Below are positions 10,078 to 22,580 of a stretch of 64,000 bases of DNA, piece by piece. Numbering within the stretch: the first letter of the stretch is position 1; the number at the start of each line of letters is the position of its first letter. Source of the DNA: Cladorhizidae sp. MBARI D1340-BT2 (Eukaryota > Porifera > Demospongiae > Poecilosclerida > Cladorhizidae). Under the pieces are notes generated by a model. That model saw only the letters and a program-made list of their open reading frames with translations. It did not search any database and was not told where the DNA came from. A program made the translations under genes and the position numbers. The stretch lies in assembly GCA_028752905.1 (NCBI GenBank), contig JAQNBH010000013.1, positions 29,012,739-29,076,738 of the forward strand, read 5' to 3'.

Positions 10078-12085
10078 ATGGCATCTTCAGAACCCAGTAC
10101 TTCAAGGTTACCAGAAGAAGATTCTTCAGATATGGATTCTGACTCTGATAATGAGGTTCACAAATTGACATTGACAGTCAAATCTCTACATCTATCAGGT
10201 CTTCTAAGTCTACAAAAAAAATTATTGTGTGTCTATCGTCATTATGCAAAGACTTTTCCATGGGCCACAACTTCGAGAAAGGGATCTTCTTTTGCCTTCT
10301 GTATGAAGTGCTCTCGTGATATAAACCTTGGAAGAGGTGGTACTAGAGATCTCGGGAGACATCAGGAAACAAAATTACACAAACACTCAGGAAAAGATGG
10401 TGTGGGTGTACTGCCTCTACAGTCCTAATTTGGGCCAATAAGAGAGGAGTCTGTAATCCGTGCAGAAGTACTCTTCGCATATTTCCTTGGAGAGCACCAT
10501 CTTGCCTTTCAATTGGGAGATCATTGTACCAAACTATTCAAGTTGATGTTTCCTGATTCTTCTATTGCTAAAGACTTTAAGTGCAGTCGTACTAAGGCAA
10601 CAGCTGTGTTGAAAGTTATTGCCCAGGATTGTTGGAAAACCATTTCCGCAGCAGTTAGAGAGACTAAATACTTCAGCCTCCAAACTGATGAGACAACTGA
10701 TATTACCGTTACACAACAAGCTGCTATTATGCTTCGATTCTTCGATAACACCCAAGGACAGGTGAGATGTGTCTTCTTTGCCCTAGAGAGTGTAGAGAGG
10801 GCAACTGCAGAGCTGCTATTTAACGTAATCGATAATCATTTTCAAGAATCCACTATCCTCCATTATGATAATCTTGTCGGATTAGGTACAGATTGGGCCA
10901 ATGTAATGTTGTGAGAGCACGAAATTCAGCGATGTCACGGTTACGATGTAAGCAGCCAGCTTTAGTTGCTCTTCATTGTCATTGTCACATAGCAGCAAAT
11001 GAGGCCTGCAAAGTCTTGCCTGATGAATTGGAAGATCTGATAACTGACGTATGGTATTATTTCCAGAAGAGCCCAAGGAGGTTGCAAGAGTTTGAAGAAT
11101 TTCAGAGTTTTGTGGAATGCAAGCCACACAAGTTGTTAAAAGCAATGGCTCAGCCTTGAAGCTTGTGTAAATTGTCTTATCGAGCAATATGAAGCCTTAC
11201 TCTCATACTTTCAAAGTACTGAGGATAAGCAGGCAGTAGTGAAAAGAGTAAAAATTGTACTTGAAAAGCCGCTTACTTGCTCTTTCTATGTCTGCATTAC
11301 CAATTGTTAATAATTTCAACAGCAGCAATCTCCAATTCTTCATGTTCCCTACCAAGAGCTTGATGGAAATTTCTGTTGCTCTTCATGAATTCTGAGTATG
11401 TGTGTGCTGCTGAACATGTTTCACAAGTATGTATGATAACTCAGAAGAGTATCTCCCTTTACACGAAGTTTTCATAGGTCACAACACACTATCGTACCTT
11501 GAAGAAGAGGAATTATCATCTGAAGATGTGAGAAAATTTAGGGCCAAGCGTGGTGGATTGCTGCAGCCAAGGGAGCTGACAAACGATTACCTATGAGTCA
11601 GAAGTCACTCTCCAATCTCAAATGGCTTCAACCAAGCTTACAACAATACAGTATGGCTGGTCAGGTGCTTGCTGCAGCAGAGTGTGTTCCTCAGGTAGTT
11701 CAAGTTGGTGACAAACCCAGCCTTCAAGAGGAATTTATGGATTTCTGCAATTCGTTAATTAGCTCCTAAAGTCACGACCTTCACAGAGGTGGATAAGTAT
11801 TGGCATGCAATCAGCCAAATCAAAGACTGCTTGGAAACTGAGTATCGCTACTCCACATTGGCAAAACTCGCAAATGCCATTCTAGTTATACCCCATGGCA
11901 ATGCTGATACCGAACGTTTATTCAGCCACATTGGTCTCAACAAAACGAAGCACAGAAACAGACTAGGAATTTCTACATTAAATTCACTTTTAACAGTGCA
12001 ATTCAATGTTCCTCAAAAATGCTATGAATTTAAACCGAACACTGAACTATTAAAGACATGTGTAAATGCTATGAACACACTTTAG
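10078..12085 (+). pseudogene. hAT transposase relic (copy A)
   Basis: A hAT-superfamily transposase is spread over several frames. The first part (10078-10428) begins MASSEPSTSRLPEED, has a Cys/His region that may be a zinc-finger remnant (FCMKCSRDINLGRGG), and stops at TAA 10426-10428. The same frame reopens with the RNase-H-fold core (LQTDETTDITVTQQAA, then LGTDWANVML, where Trp replaces the Gly seen in copy B) and stops at TGA 10912-10914. The part with VALHCHCHIAANEAC is in another frame. Decay continues to 11789-12085, which encodes the C-terminal hAT dimerisation domain (NADTERLFSHIGLNKTKHRNRL). The TAA is shared with copy B, so the element was already dead before the duplication. Terminal repeats not identified. 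Confidence 0.85.
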
Positions 12086-12780
12086 TATGTTATTTCTCAT
12101 GAAATTGTTGTTTGGATTTTTGGTTGCCAATTTTTTGGGATAACACAGGCGAGTAATTTGGAAATTACCATGGCAAAACTGCAGTACTCAGATCTCAGTT
12201 TTGAGATTTCCAGTCAGAACGTGCATAAGTGATAATTACTTTTCATGGATATTTGCTTTGTACTGTTGAAACAGACAAGCAGCCAGCCAGCCTCTGCAAC
12301 TATATATAGAGCATTGTTGATGTAATACAATAGTGTTTAAATTAGTCATGTGGCTGGCTAGTGATGGTGGGAAGTAAGGTAAATACTCTGGCTGTGGGAC
12401 GAGGTAGTCATGTAGGAGACCCTTTACCAAATCACTACACTTTCTTTTTCGGGGGCTGGGTCTGAGGGCACATACCAGACGAGTACCATCCCTCCCGGTG
12501 GAGTTCTGGATGAGGATTTAACAGGTGTGGGGTGCAGGCAGTGGTGGATGTGAATGGGGGACGGTTGGTGCTAAAGGTTGTAAAGGTGTGGTCTAGTATA
12601 TGGGATCCTAGTAGGTGTGAGATGGGCTTGGTTTACGAGATTATTTACTCTAGGAATCATGCAGGAGGTGTGGCATTCTTGTTCATGGTGGAGCTGGTTG
12701 GGAAGACCTTATGTGAGCGGAGTAGCCTTTTAGATTAGAATGAAGCTCCCGTATATCCTTGATTAGAACATGCCCGCCCA
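12086..12780. other. Spacer, partly duplicated
   Basis: The part up to 12574 is shared with copy B (51278-51763). From 12575 on it is unique. No gene recognised; the short plus-strand ORF at 12532-12738 has no family signature. Confidence 0.5.
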
Positions 12781-12814
12781 CTCATAAGTGCATTGCAATG
12801 CACATGCTCACAAG

Positions 12815-13125
12815 TGAACATGAGTAGAGTATATGAAACATGTAGTCAACAATATAGTGAACATGAGTAGAGTATATGAAACATGTACAGTCAACAGTGA
12901 ACATGAGTAGAGTATATGAAACATGTACAGTCAACAATATATTATTATAGTGAGCATGAGTAGAGTATATGAAACGTGTACAGTCAACAATATATAGTGA
13001 ACATGAGTAGAGTATATGAAACATGTACAGTCAACAATATATAGTGAACATGAGTAGACTATATGAACGTGTACAGTCAACCATATATAGTGAACATGAG
13101 TAGAGTATATGAAACGTGTTCAGAC
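12815..13125. repeat. Minisatellite of about 47 bp, about 7 copies
   Basis: Each unit contains gtgaacatgagtagagtata, then gaaacatgtacagtcaac and a variable AT tail. Unit length varies with the TA tail. The region 13126-13550 that follows shows no recognisable gene. Confidence 0.9.
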
Positions 13126-13554
13126 AACCATGTGGAATGTGCATCTGTTAGCAGAATGGCTAAGAAGATGGCACGCACTCAAGTCTGTGCTGGGAGCAGC
13201 CAATGCAGCAGCTGCTAGTGAGACAGCCAAACTGCAATGAAGACATTGAGAGTGGAACATGGAAGGCAGCTGACCAGGAAGGAATACTAGACCATGCATA
13301 GCCACACAAACAAAGCTATTGCTACCTGATCATGATCTGATTGTTTATTACATCCATGCTGGGACTGCAGGCTGGCAAGCTACAATAATAGAGCACACCC
13401 TAAAACAACTCAATATGATCGGTACTGGTTATCAATACAGTAAACACACTCAGTATCAAGTCGAGCTGAACTAGGTCAGCAAGCAGCTGCTATAAAGAAG
13501 TTACGTAAGTGACCAGTTGGTTTTTTCAGAAGTTTACTCTTGTGACCAATAGTC

Positions 13555-13603
13555 ACAGCACAGATGGTAGCTACTTATGGTGCATGTGTCTGTTATAATA
13601 TAT
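13555..13603. repeat. Left stub of the 75-bp minisatellite
   Basis: The sequence atggtagctacttatg-gtgcatgtgtctgtta is the start of the unit that fills 16468-18345. It is cut off by the hAT terminus at 13604, and the unit resumes at 16468. Confidence 0.85.
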
Positions 13604-16467
13604 CAGGGGCGTAGGAAGATGTTTTACATTGGGGGGGCACCAAAATGTCCTGTATATATTACTCAATGAATACACACCAAAAATCTGAATAATGTTTTCC
13701 AAAATAGTTACATCTATGTTGGTTAACGCATACAAATTCTTTAGCTATAAAGGATAGGTCCAATTCATCAGTTTTGTCCTGGTGAACATACAACATGAAT
13801 AGATTGTTCAACCTAGATTGACTCATGGTGCTTCGTAGATAAGTTTTGAGCCTACGTATTGAGGAAAAGGATCGCTCAGCCGTTGCAGTTGTTACTGGAA
13901 ACGTGAAGTATATTTTCAGAACAATGTCAACTTCGCTAAGCATTATCTTATATATGTTACTCTGATTCATGCCTGCAGCAATTGACCTTACACTTGTTAC
14001 CGACAACATTGGAGCATGTTGAAATGCATTCTTTACCATGTCAGCTACCATTGACAACTGGGAAACGAATCGATCTCTGCAAATATCTTTTTCGAGATAC
14101 TGCAATAGAGACTCGTCTGGCTGTAAAGTCTTTCCATTAGCTACATCAAGCAATAGAGACTCTAGCTTCTGAATCATTTGAAAATCAGCTTGGATCAAAT
14201 CTTCTCTCCACTTCCTCTTTTACAAGCTCTAATGCATAAAAATATATTTGTCTGTACTTCTCCTTGGGTTCATGATAGCGATATGGCTCTTCACCATCAT
14301 CCAGCCATTTTGGCCTTTTTTGATACCTTGGCAGAGAGGGCTCATCTGTGAGTCCAGAAGATTTATCAAGAACATCATCATAAAATAGGTTAAATCTGGA
14401 CTCAGTATGCAGTGACCGATAATGAGCAACAAGAAGATCTGCTCCTTTTGTGGCTTCTTGTAGAGTTGTATCTTTTGCTGGGAGATTGGTACTGAATTGT
14501 TCAGATGCACTGAATATCAAATGTGCCTACTCTAATCCGAAGAAGATATGAAACATTTCCATACGATGAAACAATCCATTGCCCTTTGCAGCATATTCAT
14601 CACTTCCCTTTGCAACTTCTTCCAGTGTGGCAGTGAGGTTGCTATAATTCTGTAGAATGCTATCAATTGAACGGTTTCTGAGAGTCCATCTGGTTGGACA
14701 CAGATCTCTCAATGAAGGAGGAGATACTTCACTCCCTAGGGGTACTTGCTTTCTGATGCTGTCAAAAAGAGTAAGTCGCTTGGGTGCAAACTTAATGAGT
14801 TGCATTAATGCATAGGTGAAATCCATGACATCTCAAATTAGCTCACATCGCTTTGCAACACACTGTACACATAAATTCAGGCTATGTGCTAGACAATGTA
14901 CATACAATGCACAATTCTCTTCCTTTTTTATCAAAGCTTGCACCCCATTCCTCACACCACTCATATTTGCTGTACCGTCAAAAGCTTGACCTCTACATTG
15001 TGACAGAGGAAGAGAGCACCTAATTAAAAGATCTTTAATAACACTAAATATTCTGCAGGCCTTGGTGTCTGGCAATTGAACCAAACCAAGGGGTTCTTCA
15101 TAGATCTGATGGTCATCATCTGTCCATCGAATGGATAAACACATCTGTTCATTTCGAGAAACAGCAGTTGCTTCATCTGCAATAATGGAGAAAATTTTGC
15201 TGGTTCTAATAAGTATTAAAATCTTACGAAGTACTGTGTTTCCCATAATAGAAATTATTTCATCAGGAGATATATATTCCTTCTGATACACCCAGGCCTT
15301 TAATTCCGGACAGTCCTCTGCTCTCAGCAAAAGGAGTTTATATAAGTTACCCTCCATTGACTGAACAACTTCATGATGCCCACGTAGCGGCAAACCTTGA
15401 CGAGCCAAAAAAAATATACTTGAAAGTAGTTTCAATAACAGCTGCTTTTGATCAGATGAAATCTGAGCACTAAGCTGTGCACGTACATCAGTACAACGTG
15501 ACTGTGCAGCTAACTTCATTACAGCTTCTCGGTGCATTCCTGCTCATCCATCTTTGCTATTGCCTTCTTCCAATTAAAAAATCCCTCTTCAATAAAGCTA
15601 ACTCAGTTGGTGTTTTGAAAAAATAATGAGACCATTACACTTTGCTAATCGACACGTGTGACAAAATATTTTGTAACTTGTGGTACACACTGTAATCCAC
15701 GGGTACCTTTTATACCAACTTGTTTGTAGAGATCGACTATAGGCTTTCTTCTTGTTCAACTTCTGGCTGTGACGCGAATAAACATGCCTAGAGGATTCCT
15801 CAGCATCAACTGGTTGACTGGGTGGGCTTTTCCCTGTACAGCAAGGACACTCACACTGAGAGCATGTATCTAACACAGATGAGTGAGCACATTCTTGATC
15901 ACTGTCATTCTGGGAACTTCTTGTGCTTGATGACGGAGATTGGTGAGGATCAGAAGGATCTATATTCAAGAGTATTCTGTGGTTAGCTAGTTAACTATTA
16001 GGTAGACTACTTACCACCAGTAGAGCCAGAGCTATGATCCTTGCTTTATGAAGCAAAGAAAGTTGAAATCTTAGCTTGGGTGATAGCTTTCAAGATGGGT
16101 TCCAAATTGAGCAACATGGCGTGCCTGATAGGGTAAAGTAGTATATAGTTAATTATCACACTAGATGGGTTGTGGTAGTGGTTGATCTCATTAATGATTG
16201 TGGTTCATATGAACTCAACTCATGCACTCTCCTGATATCATTCCTTGTTGATTGCTAGAATAGTTCTAATGAGAGTGAGACTGAGTATAATTATAGTAGC
16301 TGATATTTTATGATTGAATGACTAACTAGATAGCTACAATGACAAAGTGTCTTGAATTGACCAGATAGCATATCTAACCACATTATGCATTAATGAGAAC
16401 CAATTTAGATTACTTGAAATTATGGGGGGGCTCCAGCGCCTGGAGCCCCCCTCTTCCTACGCCACTG
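13604..16467 (-). mobile_element. hAT transposon with TTF-type transposase relic
   Basis: The ends are CAGGGGCGTAGGAAGA (13604) and the reverse complement CAGTGGCGTAGGAAGA (ending 16467), typical hAT inverted repeats with a G/C-rich subterminus. The transposase lies on the minus strand from about 15969 to 13659. In order it has a TTF-type zinc finger (SWYKRYPWITVCTT..FCHTCR), a frame change near 15540, the RNase-H-fold core with Asp in SIIADEATAVSRNEQ and in GQAFDGTANMSG, then TGA near 14830, TAG near 14523, another frame change near 14195, and the hAT dimerisation domain (TATAERSFSSIRRLKTYLR). It is a ZMYM1/TTF-type hAT. The element is inactive in itself. It split a pre-existing tandem-repeat unit. 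Confidence 0.9.
13659..15969 (-). pseudogene. hAT transposase (TTF/RNase-H/dimerisation), broken
   Basis: Coding part of the 13604-16467 element. Segments open on the minus strand are 15969-15598 (zinc finger), 15537-14833 (core, both visible Asp residues), 14826-14527, 14520-14185 and 14198-13659 (C-terminal dimerisation). The stops between the second, third and fourth segments are in-frame nonsense codons; the first and last junctions are frame changes. About 750 codons in total, normal for the family. No splice sites were needed to explain the breaks. Confidence 0.85.
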
Positions 16468-18345
16468 TATATATGAATACATAGGCACGTGTGCAAGTAA
16501 TAAACATGGCAGCTACTTATGATGCAGGTGTCTATGCATATGTGTATACTTTAGTAATAATCATGGTAGCTATATACTTATGATGCATGTGTCACTGTTA
16601 TATATGAATACACAGGCAAGTGTGTAATAAAGATGGTAACTACTTATGATGCATGTGACTGTTATATATGAATACATAGGCATGTGTGTATACTTTAGTA
16701 ATAAACATGGTAGCTACTTATGATGCATGTGTCTATGTTGTATATGAATACATAGGCATGTGTGTACTTTAGTAATAAACATGGCAGCTACTTATGATGC
16801 ATGTGTCTATGTATATATGAATACATAGGCATGTGTGTACTTTAGTAATAAACATGGCAGCTACTTATGATGCATGTGTCTATGTTGTGTATGAATATAA
16901 TAGGCATATGTGTATACTTTAGTAATAAACATGGTAGCTACTTATGTTTATGAATACATAGGCACGTGCGTGTACTTTAATAATAAACATGGTAGCTACT
17001 TATGACGCATGTGTCTATGTATATATGAATACATAGGCATGTGTGCATACTTTAGTAATAAACATGGTATCTACTTATGTCTATGAATACATAGGCACGT
17101 GCATGTACTTTAATAATAAACATGGCAGCACTTATGATGCATGTGTCTATGTTATATATGAATACATAGGCATGTGTGTACTTTAGTAATAAACATGGCA
17201 GCTACTTATGATGCATGTGTCTATGTATATATGAATACATAGGCATGTGTGTATACTTTAGTAATAAACATGGTAGCTACTTATGATGCATGTGTCTATG
17301 TTATATATAATACATAGGCATGTGTGTGTACTTTAGTAATAAACATGGTAGCTACTTATGTCTATGAATACATAGGCACGTGCGTGTACTTTAATAATAA
17401 ACATGGTAGCTACTTATGACACATGTGTCTATGTATATATGAATACATAGACATGTGTGCATACTTTAGTAATAAACATGGCAGCTACTTATGATGCATG
17501 TGTCTATGTTATATATGAATACATAGGCATGTGTGTACTTTAGTAATAAACATGGTAGGTACTTATGATGCATGTGTCTATGTATATATGAATACATAGG
17601 CATGTGTGCATACTTTAGTAATAAACATGGTAGCTACTTATGATGCATGTGTCTATGTATATATGAATACATAGGCATGTGTGCATACTTTAGTAATAAA
17701 CATGGTTGCTACTTATGATGCATGTGTCTATGTATATATAAATACATAGGCATGTGTGTATACTTTAGTAATAAACATGGGTAGCTACTTATGCTGTATG
17801 TGTCTGTTATATATGAATACATAGGCACATGTGTATACTTTAGTAATAAACATGGCAGCTACTTATGTCTATGAATACATAGTCACGTGCGTGTACTTTA
17901 ATAATAAACATGGCAGCTACTTATGATGCATGTGTCTATGTTATATATGAATACATAGACATGTGTGCATTAAAGTAATAAACATGGCAGCTACTTATGA
18001 TGCATGTGTCTATGTTATATATGAATACATAGGCATATGTGTATACTTTAGTAATAAACATGGCAGCTACTTATGATGCATGTGTCTATGTTATATATGA
18101 ATACATAGGCACATGTGTATACTTTAGTAATAAACATGGCAGCTACTTATGATGCATGTGTCTATGTTATTTATGAATACATAGGCACATGTGTATACTT
18201 TAGTAATAAACATGGCAGCTACTTATGATGCATGTGTCTATGTTATTTATGAATACATAGGCACATGTGTATACTTTAGTAATAAACATGGTAGCTACTT
18301 ATGATGCATGTGTCTATGTTAACATAGGCATGTGTGTGTATACTT
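16468..18345. repeat. Large minisatellite, period about 75 bp, about 25 copies
   Basis: Units contain aataaacatggcagctactt, atgatgcatgtgtctatg, an AT stretch, gaatacataggcatgtgtg and actttagt. A shorter class of unit lacking the gatgcatgtg piece recurs regularly (near 16930, 17070, 17350, 17860), so there is higher-order structure. No coding potential. Confidence 0.95.
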
Positions 18346-18930
18346 TAGTAATAGTCATTGTTTAATACATTATGATTGGTTAGTTCTGGAGTTATCATGA
18401 GTAACTTCTTATAAGATACTTATAACCTGATTTAGTATAACAAAAATAAATGAGGGTGTGGTTTAGTGTGTCATTTCTTAGCAGGTGCGAGAAATTTCTT
18501 TTTGAAATGGTAAAAAGTCATCTAACTGGCATGAGTTTGTTTCCATACCTTTTTGAGTGTGCATGCAATGTAGCTGTTTGGAGTAGCCAGCAATACATTC
18601 AGGTAGAGCACACTTAGCATGCCAGACTCCTCCTTTTCAGTGCTGTAATGCTTGGCAACCCTTTACCTAGTTTCTGGTACTTTTATGGAACTTGCATGCA
18701 GAAACTAATCAACTTTCCTGGAGTGTTGATTAGCTTATGGTTTTCTCATGTCAATGGTGGACTCTGTTATGAGTAGCACATGTGAGTGTCTAGTAGTGAG
18801 GCTAGCTCACTGCTGGCCATCCCCTGCAGTTCTCTATATAATGTGTTCATAGGATGGAACAATCAAATGATAGAGGACAAAGTATGTTGAATAATAATTC
18901 CAAATTCATAAGCTCTTTCAGGAATTGTAA
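18346..18930. other. Spacer upstream of the cysteine-rich ORF
   Basis: No repeat or gene recognised. It could hold the promoter or 5' exon of the following ORF but no clear element is visible. Confidence 0.4.
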
Positions 18931-19467
18931 ATGCATTACTATTCACTAGCCTCATTGCTACTTCTGTTTCCTACTGCAGAGGCTGCACTAGAAGTAGAGG
19001 GAGGAAGTCAAGTTTGGTCTGAATGCAACTCTAACAATTATTCATGTTCTTGTGCTGATGCCATTAGTGAAGCAGTTCAGTGCACAGATACTGCAGCCTT
19101 GCTCTGGCCCCAGCCTTGCCTCTGCATGTGCTATGATGAAGAGGAGCATTGCTGGGACATGTTTGTTCACATGCCACCATTATGTTATGTCTTGACTGCA
19201 AGTATATATCACCCAATCCAATGCTACTCGGTGCAAAATGCGTCCATGTTTAATGCTGCTGTGTGTCATGTCACAGCTGATTTAAATGATAAGGGATATT
19301 TCTGTGGCAGATGCAAGCAAGACCATGGCCTGGCTGTCTACTCCTGCAGCTACATCAACTGCAGACCTTGTAAAGAATATGATGCAGAAACTGGCTCCAG
19401 TTCTTTGCTGCTCCTTTTCTTCCACTCACTCTCAAGTTACCATGGCAACATCAAGGACAGTGTGTAG
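18931..19467 (+). CDS. Short secreted or membrane cysteine-rich protein, probable first exon or truncated gene
   Basis: This 178-codon ORF starts with a good signal peptide (a hydrophobic Leu/Phe core, then TAEA with likely cleavage near residue 18). It is followed by an ectodomain with about 17 cysteines up to residue 150, including CSCADAISEAVQC, CLCMCYDEEEHC and a compact FCGRCKQDHG..SC..CRPC motif of EGF-like spacing. The last 25 residues (Ser/Leu-rich, then SSYHGNIKDSV) are read from the beginning of the 46-bp array, so the natural C-terminus has been replaced or the true exon ends near CKEY with splicing onward. From memory, large sponge membrane proteins have a similar motif before their first membrane helix; I cannot confirm this. 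Function unknown. Confidence 0.5.
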   Translation: MHYYSLASLLLLFPTAEAALEVEGGSQVWSECNSNNYSCSCADAISEAVQCTDTAALLWPQPCLCMCYDEEEHCWDMFVHMPPLCYVLTASIYHPIQCYSVQNASMFNAAVCHVTADLNDKGYFCGRCKQDHGLAVYSCSYINCRPCKEYDAETGSSSLLLLFFHSLSSYHGNIKDSV

Positions 19468-19775
19468 TGAAGGTGGGACAAGTTACCATGCTAACAACAA
19501 GGACAGTGTGTAGTGAAGGCGAGACAAGTTACCATGCCAACAACAAGGACAGTGTGTAGTGAAGGTGACACAAGTTACTATGGCAACAACAAGGACAGTA
19601 TGTAGTGAAGGTGAAACAAGTTACCATGCCAACAACAAGGTCAGTGTGCAGTGAAGGTTAGACAAGTTACTATGCCAACAAGGACAGTGTGTAGTGAAGG
19701 TGAGACAAGTTACCATGCCAACAACAAGGACAGTGCGTGGTGAAGGTGAGACAAGTTACCATGCCAACAACAAGG
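19430..19775. repeat. Minisatellite of about 46 bp, about 8 copies
   Basis: Units contain gacaagttaccatgccaaca, acaaggacagtgtg and tagtgaaggtga. The first unit overlaps the 3' end of the cysteine-rich ORF, and its tag supplies that ORF's stop codon. Confidence 0.95.
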
Positions 19776-20152
19776 AATTAAAAAAATGGGCACAAATAAG
19801 ATAAGAAATAGCACAAAGTGCATGAAAAATTGACATTTGTTGGCACCAAACATTAAGAATTGACTTTTCATGTGTCAACATTTTTCATGTGTCAACATTT
19901 ACTCTTGTCTGAGTCACTAGTTAATGCTTGCTACAGTGTGGGAGCACACCTCCCATGGGCGGATACAGGAGGGGGCCCAGGGGCCCCCCCTAAAATATGT
20001 AGTAAATTATTTATCCCATTATTATGATCAAAGCTAGTGTCTGTCACTATAGCTTACTACAAGTTAGTGGTTGATCATACTGATAGTGTTTGTAATAATC
20101 AATTAACAAACTCCAGCTGGCAGTTTCTGACCCTTGACTTTCTGAGTGCAAG

Positions 20153-22580
20153 ATGAAAAGAACACTTATTACTGATTTCTTTGTTGTGCCACTGGAGAGG
20201 TTGCTGAGAAAAGATGGAGACCTGATGATGACCCTTCAGCAAATCACAACCCTGGCTCAGTTGGAGGTACATGTAATGCAGTTCTCACTGTTAGGCCAGA
20301 GCCTGAGGGTCCTATTGATATCAGTGACTACCTGGAATGTGCTAGCCTACCAGAAAAAAAACTAAACTCTTGCTACTCAAAGAGAGATGTCCTGACAAAA
20401 CTTTCAAATTTCCAGATAAAGTTTATAAGGACAAAAACAGTTCTATGGGTATTAAGAAGCGGTATTGCCAGCATGAATGGTTTAAAATCTACCCATTTAT
20501 TTCTTACTCCACTAGGGAGGATGGAATTTACTGCCTATTGTGTGTGCTTTTTCCTGTCAAACCTGTACATGGGCAAAGAGGATCATTGTTGATAACCAAA
20601 GCTTACCAAAATTGGAAAGATGCCCGAAGCGATTTGCGAGTACACTCTTGCCTTGAGTACCACAAAATGTCAGAAGTTCGCCTTAATGCATTTATTCAAA
20701 CACCATCGACCCGGATTAATTACTCAATATCTGAGCACACTGCAAAAAGAATTGAGGAAAATTTTGGGATCAATAATTAAGTGTGTTTCATTTTGTGGGA
20801 GACAAGGAATTGCATTACGTGGTCACATGGAAGAGGAGGCTTCTTTGAATCCAGGGAATCTACTATCTCTAATCGACTTTCGTGTAGATGCTGGAGATAC
20901 TGATTTAAAGCAACACTTAGAAACATATGCACGCAATGCCAAGTATGTTTCAAAGACAGCGCTTCTGTTTTGCATTAAGGATTTTATGCAAAATGAGATC
21001 ATAAAAGAAATAAAAAATTAGGAAAACGGATCCTTATATGCAATTGAAGCTGATGAGGTAACCGACAAATCAAATTGGGAGTAACTTGGGATTGTCCTAC
21101 GTTACACTGTAGGTACCACCACTGTTGAAAGATTAATCGAGTACGTAGCTTGTGAACGAATTACTGGAGAAGCATTGTGCTCTGAAATAATTAAAGTTCT
21201 CAGAAGTCTGAAATTGAAGCCTGAAAAACTGCCGAGCACAAACTTATGATGGTGCTTGGAATATGGCATGGTACCTAAATGGTTGTGCAGCAAATTTCAT
21301 GAAGTTTGCTCCTAAAGCTCCTTACTTCCATTGTTGTAGCCATGATCTTAATCTTGCTCTCTCAAAAGCATCATCAGTGCCAGAAATACACTGCATGCTA
21401 TCTACAATCACTCAGCTTGGAATCTTTAAAAAATACTCACTGAAAAGGCAAAGATATTTAGAGAAGCATATAGATAACTACAACTCAATCAGAACTGAGG
21501 AGCTGTTCGATCCTCTCCCACCACAGTCGTTCTATTATTCCTTATTAGGTCCTGCTGTCACGTTCAATTTGATTCCAATCAAGAAAGTTAAGTTGCTTTG
21601 TACAACTCGCTGGGTCGAAAGACACACATCTTTGTTTGATTTCCAGATAATGTATGAGCCTTTGCTTGAATATCTAGAGGACATTCGTTCAAGACGGGAT
21701 TCTGACATCAGGTGGGATAGCAAAACAGTAACTGAAGCAAATGGTCTCCTATGTCAGCTAACTTCATCATCATTCATTGCTTCCTTTCAATGTGCCAGAT
21801 ATTTTTTTGGTTTTACATCATCACTAGCAACTATGCTTCAGGGAACCAGTATGGATATTATTGCAGCATACCAGCAGATTCACGGTGTTTTAGATGTATT
21901 CAAAGATATGAGAAAAGAGCCTGAGGAGTAATTTAAAAAAATGTATGAGAGGTGCTTACAATGGCTGAAGTAGCAAACATTCAAATTTCTGTGCCTCGTA
22001 GATGTGCCAAACAAACAATGCGAAGTAATGTTAGTGGTGAAACTTCATATGTGTATTGGAGGCGAGCTATTTTTGTTCCTTCTTGATAACATGATATCTG
22101 AATTATCATCTCGATTTTGTCACTGCAACTTTGGTTTAGGATTTATTCCTAGTAACTTATCACAACTAACGGATGATAGGGTTGACAAAATTGCGACCTA
22201 TTTTGAAGAAGACTTACCTAGCATCCAGTGTTTAGCACAAGAAATCCAGCTATGAAGAAGGCTTTGGCAGGACAATGAGGAAAAACCTGATACCATTCAA
22301 GATACTTTGGAAGAAATGAATCAGCGACTATATCCTAAGATTGCAGCTATTTTGCGTATACTACATTTGATTCCTGTGACCAGTGCTTCAGTTGAGTGAA
22401 GTAATTCATCATTAAAATTCATCAAATCTCCTCTACGCTCAAGAATGGGTGAAGAAAGACTGAAAGCTTTGATACTGTTGTATGTTCACAAAGATATAGC
22501 TATTGACATCAATAAAGTTATTGATTTATTTGCTAACAGGAGTCCTAGACGAATGTTACTTAGTAGACCATTAAATGATT
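20153..22580 (+). pseudogene. hAT transposase relic of the TTF-finger class
   Basis: It starts MKRTLITDFF (20153) and continues through a TTF-type finger near 20455-20560 (CQHEWFKIYPFISYST..YCLLCVLFP), the GRQGIALRGH motif near 20800, the core Asp region (AIEADEVTDKSN) near 21040 after a TAG stop, then a long clean segment 21263-21931 with the CCSHDLNLALSKAS and LLCTTRWVERH motifs. The C-terminal dimerisation region near 22375-22580 has an in-frame TGA in the SVE-x-SNSSLKFIKS motif. At least four stops and three frame changes. It resembles proteins annotated as 52-kDa repressor of the inhibitor of protein kinase or ZMYM1-like, which derive from this hAT class. Confidence 0.85.

Larger units (their letters stand above)
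8165..12574. repeat. Segmental duplication copy A, block 3
   Basis: It matches 47409-51763 nearly continuously, starting at gcacatgaaaattcc and ending after ggacggttggtgcta. It contains the SLC26-like exon relics, about 1.1 kb without recognised genes (8600-9700), and the dead hAT gene. Indels of 3-40 bases distinguish the copies. Confidence 0.9.
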
